The notes under the pieces: model-generated
Told to the model about the DNA's origin: nothing
Seen by the model: the letters and a program-made list of their open reading frames with translations, nothing else
Databases searched by the model: none
Origin: Candidatus Sulfotelmatobacter kueseliae
GTDB taxonomy: Bacteria; Acidobacteriota; Terriglobia; Terriglobales; Acidobacteriaceae
DNA: 64,000 nucleotides
Assembly: GCA_900290255.1 (NCBI GenBank)
Contig: OMOD01000180.1
Location: 1-64,000, forward strand
Direction: 5' to 3'
Program-made: the position numbers and the translations under genes
Shown here: positions 43,830 to 53,587 of the stretch, one piece after another
How positions within the stretch are numbered: the stretch's first letter is position 1
Layout: each line of letters starts with the position of its first letter

Positions 43830-44792
43830 CTACTTTGGGGCGGGAACTAACGGCGCATGCTCCGGCACCGGCGTAGCACTCTCCAGCCACGCCGTGTACC
43901 ACAGATTCAACAGCATCTGCGATCCGGCGGCCAGACGGTGGGTAGTGAATTCGAAAGCGGCCGGTGTGCCCTTGCCAGTGAAGCCTCCGGCTTTCTCCAG
44001 CCGGTACACATCTTCGACCATGCTATTCGACTGCCGCAGATACGCGACGTAACGCGCGAACGGATCATCAAGGCGCTCGGGCGCTTTCACGTATCCGGCA
44101 AAATCTCTGGCTGTGATTTTGGCGGCGACGTAGGTGGTCTCAAACTGCGCGTGGATGCCGTGCTCGGTCGTGTATCCGTTGGGATTCGGCCCGACCCAGC
44201 CGTTGTAATGAATGGTCGTATGCAGGGGCTGCGAGCCATCGGCAACGTAGTGCCCCAACCATCCGGCATAAAAGATAATCGCGTGCTCGACCGCTTCTGT
44301 TGGCTGGTGCGCCGCCCTCCGTTGCCGGTATTCGCGGAACGCGGCCTTTAGCCGGCCGTAGACTTCCATCGTGATGTAAGGCTGTAGCCCGACGCGCTCG
44401 GGAAGGTAATCGTCGGGGTGGTCTGTGGTCGCAGCTCTCTTCTCGTAGAGCTTGCGCAGGAACTCGTAGCGGCCCGGAGGAAGAGGATCGAGCCAGGAGA
44501 CGCGTTCGAGATCAATGAAATGATCAGGCTCTTGCGCGTTCTTGAGAGCGAACTCCGACGGACTGCGCCAGCGGTCCGGCTCCGGGCCAAGATAGGCGAT
44601 CTCAGCCACGGCGAGACGCAGAAATCGCGGCATGGTGGCCGGAATCTTCTCCGCGGCCACGCGATTGATGTAAGTGTGTCCTTCGTTGCCCCACGCCGCC
44701 GCCGCCGGACTCTGGATGAGAACGAGGGCGACCAGCGCCAGGCTGATCAGCCCTCGTCCAAATCGTCCTCGTCTAAACCACCCGGCTTTCAA
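43830..44792 (-). CDS. Secreted S1/P1-like nuclease or zinc phospholipase-fold protein
   Basis: 320 residues with a signal peptide (LISLALVALVLIQSPAAAA). The mature start WGNEGHTYINRVAAEKIP matches S1/P1 nucleases, where the N-terminal Trp and next His bind zinc. Further ligands: ALKNAQEPDHFIDLE, HAIIFYAGWLGHYVADGSQP then LHTTIH, and TTEHGIHAQFE. Such enzymes cleave single-stranded nucleic acids or phospholipids outside the cell. Substrate is not settled by sequence alone. Confidence 0.8.
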   Translation of the reverse strand: MKAGWFRRGRFGRGLISLALVALVLIQSPAAAAWGNEGHTYINRVAAEKIPATMPRFLRLAVAEIAYLGPEPDRWRSPSEFALKNAQEPDHFIDLERVSWLDPLPPGRYEFLRKLYEKRAATTDHPDDYLPERVGLQPYITMEVYGRLKAAFREYRQRRAAHQPTEAVEHAIIFYAGWLGHYVADGSQPLHTTIHYNGWVGPNPNGYTTEHGIHAQFETTYVAAKITARDFAGYVKAPERLDDPFARYVAYLRQSNSMVEDVYRLEKAGGFTGKGTPAAFEFTTHRLAAGSQMLLNLWYTAWLESATPVPEHAPLVPAPK

Positions 44793-44836
44793 TTCACTCA
44801 GCAGGACTCGGCTGCTCCTTTGCCCTCACTCGGTCG

Positions 44837-47800
44837 TCAGAACGTCAGGTGCAGCGCCATCTGAATAAAGCGCGGACTGCCAATGGTGTGCTGCAGCGTG
44901 CCCAGGTAGCCTGTCGGCGGGCACTGGTAAGCCCCAGTGGCCGGAACGCACGCGGAACCGGTGTAGATCGGCGGATTGGCGTAATTGGGATTAAATGACA
45001 CATCGTTGCTGGGAATATCGAAGCTCGGATGGTTGAAAATGTTGTAGGCAATAACGTCGTAGTTCAAGGCCCAGCTCTCTGTGATTTTGAAACTTTTCGA
45101 AAGGCCGAAATCAAAGCGATTCTGGAATGGGCCATGGAAGATATTCCGTCCGCCGGTGGTGTACGGGGTCTCGAAATAATCGCATGCCCCGGAGACTGGG
45201 TCGCACGGTGGCACCCCGCCCGTACCGGGCGTGATCGGCGCTGGAATCCCAAAGGCTAACTGGTTCAGTACCGGCTTCGAGCCGTTGATTCCGGTTGTTC
45301 CCTGTAGATACGGATTGGTGGCCGTTGCGCCAACACCGCCGACGGGAACTATTGGATTGGTGACCGCATCTTGGCCGCCACCCCAATAAATGCTGGCCGC
45401 GCCGCCAGTGTAGTCAATTACGCTGTAGGGCTGCCCGCTCTGCAGCACAGTCACACCGTTAAACGCCCAGCCGTTAATTAGTTGCTTTTCCCATCCCTGC
45501 GCCGTGGCACGCGACGGGAGTTCATAGTGATAGACCACCGTCCAGACGTGTGTGCGGTTAAAGTCGGAGTTGCCATAGGCCGACCTGGGATTGTTGGGAT
45601 CGTTCCCGTTGAAGAAAAGACCCAGGGCGCTCTGTTCGTCCAGCGTGTGCGCGTAGGTGTAGGAACCGGAGACCTGCAATCCGTGTTGCAAGCGTTTAGT
45701 TACGTTGAACTGCAGGGCCGCATAGTTGGACATCCCTAGCGCCTTATAGAAAGTGGAATTGGGATCGTAGCCAATGTTAGGAGCGCGCAGCGACACGTTA
45801 CCCGTCGGATAGCCATCCGTGATCGTCTGGTTAGCTTCTGCCGCTACTCCGGTAACGCTATACCCGTATGAATAGTTTTGCTGGTTGGGACCGCCTGCCA
45901 AGACCGGGTTTTGTGGCGTGGCAATCTGCGCCTGATTGAAGGGCAGAGGGATCGTTTCGTGTACGCCGTGGTTGCCCACGTAGCCGAGCGTGAAAACCAG
46001 GTCGTTCTTCGGCTGCCATTGCAGATCCAGCGTCCAGTTCTCCGAGTAAGGCAGTTTGTTCTTGGGATCGTAGCCCGCAAACATGAACGGGCCACACCCG
46101 CTCTCCCCAATCCCTTTGCAGTAACTCGTATTCTGCTTGAGTAACCAGTCGGCATTTGGCAACAACTGCTGCACCTGTGAGAAGTTGGTGGGCGGAGGAC
46201 GCACCGTCAACCAGGGCTGTGCGAACGAGTTTTGCTGCGCATAGACCGGAACCACAAACGGCTCTGCCACCGTCACACCGAAGGGACCGCTGACTCCGCC
46301 GCCGGCGCCGGGTGAAAACTCGCTGAAATACTCTCCGCGGTCGTAGTACATACCGAATCCAGCGCGAACCACGACGTTATGCGCAAAGGCCGGGGTGTAC
46401 GCGAGCCCGAGACGCGGAGCAAATCCCCACTGCCGTCCCGTAAGCGTCGAGTTGCTGACACCCTTCGTGCCACCGAATGCCTTGTTGTTTCCGGCGATCA
46501 CCAGCCCGATGTTCTCAATCGTGTCGCTCGCCACATTGTAGGAATAGTCGTCGGGATGGAAGTTCGTGAGATTGCCGTTCTTCTCGTAGAGGGGGCCGTC
46601 CCAATCCCACCGCAGCCCAAGGTCCAAGGTCAGGTTCGACTGCACCCGGATATTGTCCTGCACATAGGCGCCGACCTGCTTCGAACGGTAATAGCGGCTC
46701 GTGGCGCCGCTCAATACCTCCGACGGGTCCTGCCCGTAGCAGTAGGCCGTGTTCGGCCCGCACACCTGGCCCGTCAGAAAGTCGGGGAAATCCGCAAAGG
46801 TAATGCGCGCCACCGAGTTGTTCTTGTTGATGACGTTGAGCTGCGCATAACCGAAATTCATTCCCGAGGAAATCGAGTGGTGTCCCCGGCTCCATTTCAG
46901 GTCGGTAGAGAACTGCGCGCCGTTCTGATAAAAACCCGCATTGGCAAAGTTGTTAACCGGACCGATGGAGAGAGTATTCCCGCTCCAATAAGGACTGTAC
47001 GTAGGATCGTAGGTTGCGTTGTCCGCATTCTTGAGATTGATGCCCGGAAAGAAGCTTGTGCCCGGAATGCTGATTCCCACCGAGGACGGCTTTATGAACT
47101 GGTTGGTGGAAGCGTAATCGCGCATGCGGATAAACCCTACGCGCTGTTCCCAGGTAAGGTTTGGAGTGACGGAAGTCGCGTTGTCGAGCGAGAACGTTTG
47201 GCTGCCAGCCGAGAGCGATTGCGGGAAGCCGAGCAGGGTACTCTGCGCGAACGGCGTGGCGTTGGGATCGTTCTGGAAGTAATATTTCAGCGCAAGCCGG
47301 TCCTTGGGGCTGAAATAGTAGTCCACATTGGCATTGACCTGGTCGGCGCTGAAATGAGAGCTCGGGCCCAGAATGTTCGCGTCCCCACCTTGGCTTTGTA
47401 GACCTGTTGTTTGAAAGTTCGGAATCCACCACGTGCCGTCTGGCGCTTTCTGTTTCATGATAGCCAGGGATTGAGCGGTAATTTGGCTCGCCGTTATGCA
47501 GGCTGGGTTGGGACCCGTGCAAGGAAAGTCGGTATTGGCGAGCGCGGCCAGACCGTCGGCGGTGCGATTGTTGTCGGCGAGTCCCGGCGGCACAGCAGCG
47601 ATTGAGTTGGCCAGCAACTGGTCGGTAACGCGCTGCGCCTGGTACGAGCCAAAGAAAAACAGCTTATCCTTCCTGATCGGACCGCCGATGTAACCGCCCG
47701 CGACCGTCCGGTGCATTTGCGGACGCGGCAGTTGGTTGTGATTGAAAAACCACTCGTTCGCGTTCCAACCTGTTTGTTGGTGAAATGCGTAGGCCCCACC

Positions 47801-48706
47801 GTGCAACTGGTTCGTGCCGGATTTCGTAATGGCCACGATCTGGGCGCCGCTGTTCGCTCCCTGCGAGGCATCGTACATCGCCGAATTCACTTGCATTTCC
47901 TGGATCGTTTCCGGCGGCGGGGACGGCAATGCCTCGCCGATCGCACCGTAAACGGAAGTGCTGGTGGCAATTTCTCCGCTCGGGTTGTTGCCGTTTCCGT
48001 TTTCGCCAATGTTGACTGCCACCCGACTCGAGGTCACCTGGCTGCTGGATTTTCCGTTGAAGAGGTTATTCGCGTTCACGCCGTTAATCGTGAAGCTGTT
48101 GCTGGTGTCGCGCTGGCCGTTGGACCACACTGCCTGATTTCCCAAGCCGGCGTTGGTGCCGGCGGTGTTCAGCAGATCGGCGCTTACGCCGGGACTCAGG
48201 ATGGCCAATTGCGTGAAACTCCCTGTACCCAGCGGCATCTCGGTGATCTGCGACTCATTCAACGTGTATCCGGTGGTGGTGTCGACCTGGTTCAGCAGCG
48301 GGGTTGCTTCGACGGTTACCATTTCGGACGCGGAACCCGGCTTAAGGATCGCGTTGATCGTCGCGGTACGATCCGCCCGCAGGATGATCTGTGGGTGCAC
48401 GTCCGTTTGAAAGCCGCCCTTGAGGAACTTAACTTCGTAGGTGCCGATGGGCAGGTCGGCGATGCTGAACGAACCATCGTTCTTGCTTTGCGCCGTTAGT
48501 TCCAGATTCGTGGCCAAGGCACGAGCCTGGACAGTGGCTCCTTGCACGACAGCACCGCTGCTGTCGGTGACGGTGCCGTTGATGGACCCGAGCGTCTGTT
48601 GGCCGAGCGCAAGTTGCGGCAGGCAGGCGAGACTCAGTACCGCGATGACAACCAGCACACGGAAGGAAAATGTCGAGCGAAGCAGAGAATGACCCCAGTA
48701 GGTCAT
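44837..48706 (-). CDS. TonB-dependent receptor, Oar-like
   Basis: 1289 residues, typical for acidobacterial Oar-like proteins. Signal peptide to about 36 (LACLPQLALGQQ), carboxypeptidase-regulatory-like domain 37-120 (LGSINGTVTDSSGAVVQGAT), plug 130-330 (ITEMPLGTGSFTQLAILSPG), then a beta-barrel ending in ALHLTF, with the terminal Phe for outer-membrane insertion. It likely imports a carbohydrate or other large ligand using TonB energy. No substrate is evident from neighbours. Confidence 0.92.
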   Translation of the reverse strand: MTYWGHSLLRSTFSFRVLVVIAVLSLACLPQLALGQQTLGSINGTVTDSSGAVVQGATVQARALATNLELTAQSKNDGSFSIADLPIGTYEVKFLKGGFQTDVHPQIILRADRTATINAILKPGSASEMVTVEATPLLNQVDTTTGYTLNESQITEMPLGTGSFTQLAILSPGVSADLLNTAGTNAGLGNQAVWSNGQRDTSNSFTINGVNANNLFNGKSSSQVTSSRVAVNIGENGNGNNPSGEIATSTSVYGAIGEALPSPPPETIQEMQVNSAMYDASQGANSGAQIVAITKSGTNQLHGGAYAFHQQTGWNANEWFFNHNQLPRPQMHRTVAGGYIGGPIRKDKLFFFGSYQAQRVTDQLLANSIAAVPPGLADNNRTADGLAALANTDFPCTGPNPACITASQITAQSLAIMKQKAPDGTWWIPNFQTTGLQSQGGDANILGPSSHFSADQVNANVDYYFSPKDRLALKYYFQNDPNATPFAQSTLLGFPQSLSAGSQTFSLDNATSVTPNLTWEQRVGFIRMRDYASTNQFIKPSSVGISIPGTSFFPGINLKNADNATYDPTYSPYWSGNTLSIGPVNNFANAGFYQNGAQFSTDLKWSRGHHSISSGMNFGYAQLNVINKNNSVARITFADFPDFLTGQVCGPNTAYCYGQDPSEVLSGATSRYYRSKQVGAYVQDNIRVQSNLTLDLGLRWDWDGPLYEKNGNLTNFHPDDYSYNVASDTIENIGLVIAGNNKAFGGTKGVSNSTLTGRQWGFAPRLGLAYTPAFAHNVVVRAGFGMYYDRGEYFSEFSPGAGGGVSGPFGVTVAEPFVVPVYAQQNSFAQPWLTVRPPPTNFSQVQQLLPNADWLLKQNTSYCKGIGESGCGPFMFAGYDPKNKLPYSENWTLDLQWQPKNDLVFTLGYVGNHGVHETIPLPFNQAQIATPQNPVLAGGPNQQNYSYGYSVTGVAAEANQTITDGYPTGNVSLRAPNIGYDPNSTFYKALGMSNYAALQFNVTKRLQHGLQVSGSYTYAHTLDEQSALGLFFNGNDPNNPRSAYGNSDFNRTHVWTVVYHYELPSRATAQGWEKQLINGWAFNGVTVLQSGQPYSVIDYTGGAASIYWGGGQDAVTNPIVPVGGVGATATNPYLQGTTGINGSKPVLNQLAFGIPAPITPGTGGVPPCDPVSGACDYFETPYTTGGRNIFHGPFQNRFDFGLSKSFKITESWALNYDVIAYNIFNHPSFDIPSNDVSFNPNYANPPIYTGSACVPATGAYQCPPTGYLGTLQHTIGSPRFIQMALHLTF

Positions 48707-48888
48707 GGCGCAACCCTCCAGTCAACAGGTGGCACACCTTATAGCAAAATCGAGTGGCGACCTTCAAGGTCGACCGATGAATTCTCGGTTAATTTTCCTT
48801 CAGGTGCGCCCGGGCCGTCCGCACTGTGCTCAACGATTTTGGGCCTGCTCTACGCGGCCTACGCTCCAGACTGGACTATTCTTTCATC

Positions 48889-49095
48889 GTGAGCAATGTG
48901 GAAGATCAGGACCGCGCCGGGTTGTGCGTCCGGTGCCGGTTCATGCGGCTGATGAACTCCGACCGCGGTGCAACCTTCTACTCATGCGAGCGGTCGGCAA
49001 CTGACGTGGCGTTCCCAAAGTATCCGCGTCTGCCGGTGTTGCAGTGCCCAGGGTACGAGCGTCGACCTGCGAAGAACGACTCCCCGAACAAATAG
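48889..49095 (+). CDS. Small Cys-rich (zinc-binding?) protein
   Basis: 68 residues from GTG at 48889 (MSNVEDQDRAGLCVRCRFMR). CVRC, then FYSCERS and PVLQCPGYE give four cysteines that fit one zinc site. I recall this LCv.CrhmR...DrGstFYlCeRs...fPkYPrlPVl.C.GYe pattern as a conserved small family of unknown function. ATG at 48826 would add upstream residues unlike the family. Divergent from the TonB receptor. Confidence 0.72.
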   Translation: MSNVEDQDRAGLCVRCRFMRLMNSDRGATFYSCERSATDVAFPKYPRLPVLQCPGYERRPAKNDSPNK

Positions 49096-49243
49096 TCTCC
49101 CGTCGGAATGTTTCCGCCGAGCTGGCTGGAAATCGCCGATTCGACGATCTGGCGTGACCAGCCTCACTGCGCACGCCGCGAGGCTGCTGCAGAATGACTT
49201 GAGGTTCCGGACGAAGTCCGGGACGTCCCAAAGGAGTCATATC

Positions 49244-49420
49244 ATGTTGATGAAGATTCTTGCCGGCGGCGCCATCGTTCTATTCTTTGTTTGATTGATT
49301 GCCGTGCTCCAGGGCTGGAGTAAAAACACGCTTTTCCAGCGGATGATCGGATTGGCATTTTTGGTCGGGTTTGGCTTCGCGGCTACTTGGGGCGCTCGGG
49401 TTCTCCACTTAATTCGCTGA
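49244..49420 (+). pseudogene. Small membrane protein gene interrupted by an in-frame TGA
   Basis: AAGGAG lies 7 nt before ATG at 49244. The frame reads MLMKILAGGAIVLFFV, then TGA (49292-49294), then continues LIAVLQGWSKNTLFQRMIGL and AFLVGFGFAATWGARVLHLI to a stop at 49418-49420. Both parts have gene-like codons and together make a two-helix membrane protein. The TGA sits where TGG (Trp) would fit. It may be a fresh nonsense mutation, a sequencing error, or stop read-through. Confidence 0.6.
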
Positions 49421-49453
49421 GAACCTGGCGTCGCCACCGGGAATCGGCGAGAC

Positions 49454-51091
49454 TCAGCCGATCCCAAGCTCTTTGGCCAGCGCCTTCCACTTGCTATCCA
49501 CCAGCGCCTTGGTCTTCGCGTCCATAACAATTTCCTCTGGCCAGGGGCGCGTGAATCCTTCGCTTGCCCACTTGCGCGTGGCATCAATTCCCATCTTCGA
49601 GCCGTAGTCGGGCAGGCGCGAAGCGTGGTCGAGCGAATCCACGGGGCCGAGCGTGAACTGAATATCGCGCTCGGGATCGATGTGGTTGAATACTCTCAAC
49701 GTCACGTCGGCGAGATCCTGCACGTCCACATTTTCATCCACCACCACAATGCACTTGGTGAACATGGCCTGGCCCAGCGACCAGATAGCGTTCATCACTT
49801 TGCGAGCCTGGCCGGGGTAAGACTTCTTGATTGAGACGATCATCAGATTGTGAAAGATGCCTTCAATCGGCAGGTTGATGTCCACCAGTTCGGGAATGGT
49901 GAGTTTCATCAGCGGCAGAAAGATGCGCTCGACCGCCTTGCCCATGTAGGCGTCTTCCTGCGGCGGCTTGCCGACGATAGTTGCGGCGTAGATCGGATCT
50001 TTGCGGTGCGTGATGCAAGTGACGTGGAACACGGGATACAGGTCCTCCAGCGAATAGAAGCCGGTGTGATCGCCAAACGGGCCCTCCGTGCGGAGTTCGT
50101 CGAGATTGACGTAGCCTTCGAGGACGATCTCGCTCGTCGCCGGAACCTCAAGGTCCACGGTTTCGCACTTCACCAGATCCACGGGAGCCCCGCGCAGGAA
50201 GCCGGCGATCACATACTCCTCGATGTCAGGCGGGGCAGGAACAACGGCGCAGAACGTTACGACCGGGTCGGTGCCGATCGCGACCGCAACTTCCATCTTG
50301 CCCGAAGGCCGTTCCCCCGGGGCAAGAACAGAACCACCGGAGGATCGAGCCATGATCTCTACGGCCGCGCGCGCTGACTCCGCGCGCGCCGGACGGGCGA
50401 GGGCGCCCGTCCCCACACGATCCTCCACCGCCATTCGCATGCGTTCGCGGGCGTGCTCGGCGGCATTCTTCTGCCGCTGCCAGTGCATTCCGGCCGTGCG
50501 CTCGTCGTAAACCTGCATGCGGTACATGCCCAGGTTGCGCTTGCCGGTCTTAGGATCGCGCGTCACCACGCAGGGCAGAGTGATGAAACGCCCGCCATCT
50601 TTCGGCCAGCACTGCAGGACAGGAAAATCGAGAAGCGAGAACTGGTCGCGCTGAATCACTTCTTTGCATGGGCCGGTCGAAACCGTGCGCGGGAAGAACT
50701 TTCCCGCTTCCGCCAGAAGCGGCAGCATCTTGATTTTGTCGAGGAAACCCTGGGGCGATTTCACATCCATGAAGGCGCGGATGCGGTCGGCGACCTCGTC
50801 GAAGGAAGTGACGCCGAGCGCCAGCTTCATGCGGGCGTCGGAGCCAAACTGATTGATGAGAAGCTGGGAGCGAGCATGGCCCTTGAGATTCTGAAAGAGC
50901 AGGGCAGGGCCGCCAGGCTGGCGGCCTTCGCCCGCCCGGACAGAGGGCGGCTGTCCCCGCAGGTGCACCTTGGAAACCCGGTCGGTGATTTCCGCAATCT
51001 CCAGGATGGGGCTTGCTTCGGTCTGAATGCGCTTCAGTTCGCCGGCGCGGTCGAGCGCGGCGATCCACTGGCGAAGATCGTCGAAGGGCAA
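49454..51091 (-). CDS. ubiD: UbiD-family decarboxylase
   Basis: 545 residues from a TTG at 51091 (MPFDDLRQWIAALDRAGEL) with GAGAGGA upstream; earlier in-frame codons are leader. UbiD enzymes use prenylated FMN to decarboxylate 4-hydroxy-3-polyprenylbenzoate or related acids. Motifs: GRFITLPCVVTRDPKTGKRN, MEVAVAIGTDPVVTFCAVVP, EFVE-like LRTEGPFGDHTGFYS. Two stretches are foreign to the family: residues about 43-61 (HLRGQPPSVRAGEGRQPG) and 225-244 (VGTGALARPARAESARAAVE). Both are translated palindromic repeats in frame, which explains the extra length. Confidence 0.93.
   Translation of the reverse strand: MPFDDLRQWIAALDRAGELKRIQTEASPILEIAEITDRVSKVHLRGQPPSVRAGEGRQPGGPALLFQNLKGHARSQLLINQFGSDARMKLALGVTSFDEVADRIRAFMDVKSPQGFLDKIKMLPLLAEAGKFFPRTVSTGPCKEVIQRDQFSLLDFPVLQCWPKDGGRFITLPCVVTRDPKTGKRNLGMYRMQVYDERTAGMHWQRQKNAAEHARERMRMAVEDRVGTGALARPARAESARAAVEIMARSSGGSVLAPGERPSGKMEVAVAIGTDPVVTFCAVVPAPPDIEEYVIAGFLRGAPVDLVKCETVDLEVPATSEIVLEGYVNLDELRTEGPFGDHTGFYSLEDLYPVFHVTCITHRKDPIYAATIVGKPPQEDAYMGKAVERIFLPLMKLTIPELVDINLPIEGIFHNLMIVSIKKSYPGQARKVMNAIWSLGQAMFTKCIVVVDENVDVQDLADVTLRVFNHIDPERDIQFTLGPVDSLDHASRLPDYGSKMGIDATRKWASEGFTRPWPEEIVMDAKTKALVDSKWKALAKELGIG
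50363..50412. repeat. Palindromic element inside ubiD (A3)
   Basis: A perfect 9-bp stem with 4-nt loop, GGACGGGCG-AGGG-CGCCCGTCC (50391-50412), preceded by a GCGCGCG/CGCGCGC hairpin (about 50366-50387). Same architecture (9-bp stem next to CCCCACA) as A2. Confidence 0.8.
50908..50956. repeat. Palindromic element inside ubiD (A4)
   Basis: GGCCGCCA-GGC-TGGCGGCC (50908-50926) and GGACAG...CTGTCC (50938-50956), containing GAGGGCGGCTGTCCCC, the end of the A1 element. Lies between the VSKV and GGPALLFQN codons of ubiD. Confidence 0.8.
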
Positions 51092-51201
51092 GAGGTCCTC
51101 TCGCTGTGACGCAAGGTGGTGTGACGCACGATTATAAGAGCATGGCGCAGGTCTCGCCACTTGTGGGTTACAATTCGGCGACCAAACAAGGGGGCACTGC
51201 G

Positions 51202-51675
51202 ATGGAAAAAACAAAGCTCTTAGCGAAGGTCGGACTGCTGGGAGTCATGCTGTTTGCCGCTGTCGCGTTGGCCGTTGGCCAAGCGCCGGGCGACGACTCG
51301 GAAGCCGTCCGCCAAGTCGAGAGTCGCTTCCATCAGGCCTTCGTAGCCGGGGATGCGAAGACCCTCGATGCGCTGCTGACCCCTGATTTTGTCTGGATGC
51401 ACGGCGACGGAGCGGTGTGGCCCAAGCAGCAACTCCTCGACCTGATCCGCTCGGGAAAGTTGAACTATAAGCGCGACGAGATTGACAGCGTGAAGATTGC
51501 GCTTTACGGTTCCGCAGCGGTCGTTGTCGGACACGATGCGCGGGAGCGCGATACCGGCGAAAAGCTCGATTACAACTACACCACCACCTACGTGAAGCAA
51601 AGCGGCGAGTGGCACATCGCACTTTACCACAGCAGCCATTGCCCTTGCGCGAAACCGCCGTCCATACCGAAGTAA
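51202..51675 (+). CDS. Exported SnoaL/DUF4440-like protein
   Basis: 157 residues from ATG at 51202 (AGGGGG upstream). Signal peptide (KVGLLGVMLFAAVALAVGQA), then an NTF2-like cone fold: AVRQVESRFHQAFVAGDAKT then LDALLTPDFVWMHGDGAV, ending in YTTTYVKQSGEWHIALYHSS. DUF4440 proteins are often binding or enzyme-like with no fixed reaction. The tail HCPCAKPP is short and Cys-containing. Function is unknown. Confidence 0.78.
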   Translation: MEKTKLLAKVGLLGVMLFAAVALAVGQAPGDDSEAVRQVESRFHQAFVAGDAKTLDALLTPDFVWMHGDGAVWPKQQLLDLIRSGKLNYKRDEIDSVKIALYGSAAVVVGHDARERDTGEKLDYNYTTTYVKQSGEWHIALYHSSHCPCAKPPSIPK

Positions 51676-51681
51676 ACGCGG

Positions 51682-53493
51682 CTACTTCCTTTGTTCGAGT
51701 TTGACGCTGGCCGTCACCGGCTGCCCGTCGCGCAGGACTTTCACTTCGACCACGTCTCCCACCTTGCTGCGCCGCAACGCATCGGTGAAATCGTAGAGAT
51801 TCTTGATGGGCTTGTCGCCGAATTGAATAAGCACATCTCCGGCCTTCAATCCCGCTTTGGCCGCGGGTGAGTTCGGCTTCACGTCGGCAAACTTCACGCC
51901 GTTTTCGGTTTGGCCGAAGTCCGGGATCGAGCCGAAATAGGGGCCGTAGCCGGCTCCTCCTCCGCCTGCCGGCGGCTTGTCTTCCGCGACTACCTGGAAT
52001 GTGGGTGTGTCCTGAGCATTCGCCAGCTGCACCGCTACGTTGCCAATCATGTCGAGCAGGCGCACGGCAGAGGGCGCGTTGATCTTGTCCCAGGTATCGG
52101 AAGGTTTGTGGTAATCCGAATGCAAGCCGGAGAAAAAGAAGAGCACAGGAATCTTCTTGGCCACGAATGAAGTGTGGTCGCTCGAGGAATATCCTCCGGG
52201 CGAGTACTCGATTTTGAAAGGCGTGTCTTTCTGCGCCTGTTCGAGGATCAATTTGAAAGTCGAGCCCGTGCCAACCCCGCCGATGTAAACCTTGTCGTCT
52301 TTGATGCGGCCGATCATGTCCATGTTGATCATGGCCACGGCTTTGGCGAGCGGGCGCGTCGGTTCCTTCACCCACTCCGCCGATCCCAGCAGGCCGAGTT
52401 CTTCGCCGGCAAAATTCATAAATAAAATGCTGCGCCGCAACTGGCCGCGCTGGGGCGCGAGCAGGCGCGCCAGTTCAAGAACTCCGGCCGTACCGCTGGC
52501 ATTGTCATCGGCCCCGGGATGGATCTGCCCGATTTGCGATGGCGCCAGGGAATCAACTCCGCCGCGGCCCAGGTGATCGTAGTGGGCTCCAATGATCACG
52601 TATTCCTCGGTCTGGCCCGGGAGCCATGCCAGAACGTTATTCACAGTCGCGCGGGTGGTTTCGATGTCAATGTGGAGCGACAGGCGTAGCGTCTCGGGCA
52701 GAGCGAACGAGGCGGGCTTGGTCGCGGAATTGATCTGTTCCTGAACTTCTTTCAGCGACTTCCCGGCTGCTTGGAGCCAGGCGTCCGCCACCGCGTTTTT
52801 CACTTGCACGAAAACGAGGCCAACATTTTCCGGTCCGCTGACACTGCCAAAACGACTCAGCAGGTCTTCCTCGCCGTCACCCAACTTACCGTTTACCACG
52901 ACCACGGCCTTGGCTCCGTGATTGCGGGCATTAATCGCCTTGGTGATCAGTTGCGAATGCTGGGTCAGTCCCTGGTGGCCGCTCTTCTCCGCAAAGCCCG
53001 AAGGCTCATAGCGCAGCACGACCACGATCTTGTCCTTAACGTCGACTCCGGCGTAGTCGTCGTAGTGAAACTCGTCGGCTGTCGCGCCGTATCCGGCGAA
53101 AACGACCGGGCCTGCGACCTGACCTGAAGAAGAGAAGCTGAAGGGAACGAAATCCTCGTTGATCTTCAGATTCTTGGAGTCAGCCGACTCGACGACAAGG
53201 TGATTATCAGACTTGAGCCGCGCCCCGGTGATGACGCTGAAAGGCTGCGCGTAGCCGTTGACGCCCGCGGGCGGGAGGCCAAGCTCCTTGTATCGCTTCT
53301 CGATCAGATGCTCAGCGCGCGTGATGCCCTTGGTGCCGGCGCCGCGGCCTTCCATGTCCGGAGCGGCCAGCGTCTTGATGTCATTCAGGTAACGGGTCGG
53401 ATCTGCCGGTTGGAACGGAGTCGAAGCCGCGGTGAGAACTAGGGCAGCGGCAAAGGCAAGCAGAAAACGATGGAAGCGCAGACGATTCGGCAT
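51682..53493 (-). CDS. Secreted M28 aminopeptidase with PA and PDZ domains
   Basis: 603 residues, signal peptide 1-25. A PA-like insert lies at about 115-245 (GPVVFAGYGATADEFHYDDY, GHQGLTQHSQLITKAINARN). The M28 metallopeptidase spans about 250-490, with zinc ligands HYDHLG, GADDNASGTAG, NFAGEELGL, INMDMIG and LHSDYHKPSDT. A PDZ-like domain ends the chain (PNSPAAKAGLKAGDVLIQFG). It trims peptides outside the cytoplasm using two zincs. All catalytic residues are seen. Confidence 0.92.
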   Translation of the reverse strand: MPNRLRFHRFLLAFAAALVLTAASTPFQPADPTRYLNDIKTLAAPDMEGRGAGTKGITRAEHLIEKRYKELGLPPAGVNGYAQPFSVITGARLKSDNHLVVESADSKNLKINEDFVPFSFSSSGQVAGPVVFAGYGATADEFHYDDYAGVDVKDKIVVVLRYEPSGFAEKSGHQGLTQHSQLITKAINARNHGAKAVVVVNGKLGDGEEDLLSRFGSVSGPENVGLVFVQVKNAVADAWLQAAGKSLKEVQEQINSATKPASFALPETLRLSLHIDIETTRATVNNVLAWLPGQTEEYVIIGAHYDHLGRGGVDSLAPSQIGQIHPGADDNASGTAGVLELARLLAPQRGQLRRSILFMNFAGEELGLLGSAEWVKEPTRPLAKAVAMINMDMIGRIKDDKVYIGGVGTGSTFKLILEQAQKDTPFKIEYSPGGYSSSDHTSFVAKKIPVLFFFSGLHSDYHKPSDTWDKINAPSAVRLLDMIGNVAVQLANAQDTPTFQVVAEDKPPAGGGGAGYGPYFGSIPDFGQTENGVKFADVKPNSPAAKAGLKAGDVLIQFGDKPIKNLYDFTDALRRSKVGDVVEVKVLRDGQPVTASVKLEQRK

Positions 53494-53587
53494 GATGGCA
53501 AACCCCGTTTAGCGAGAATCGTATGGGTTGACGGAAGCAGTGTCAACGAACCGGACCCACCAGTAATGTCTCGGTGTGCGGAAACAA

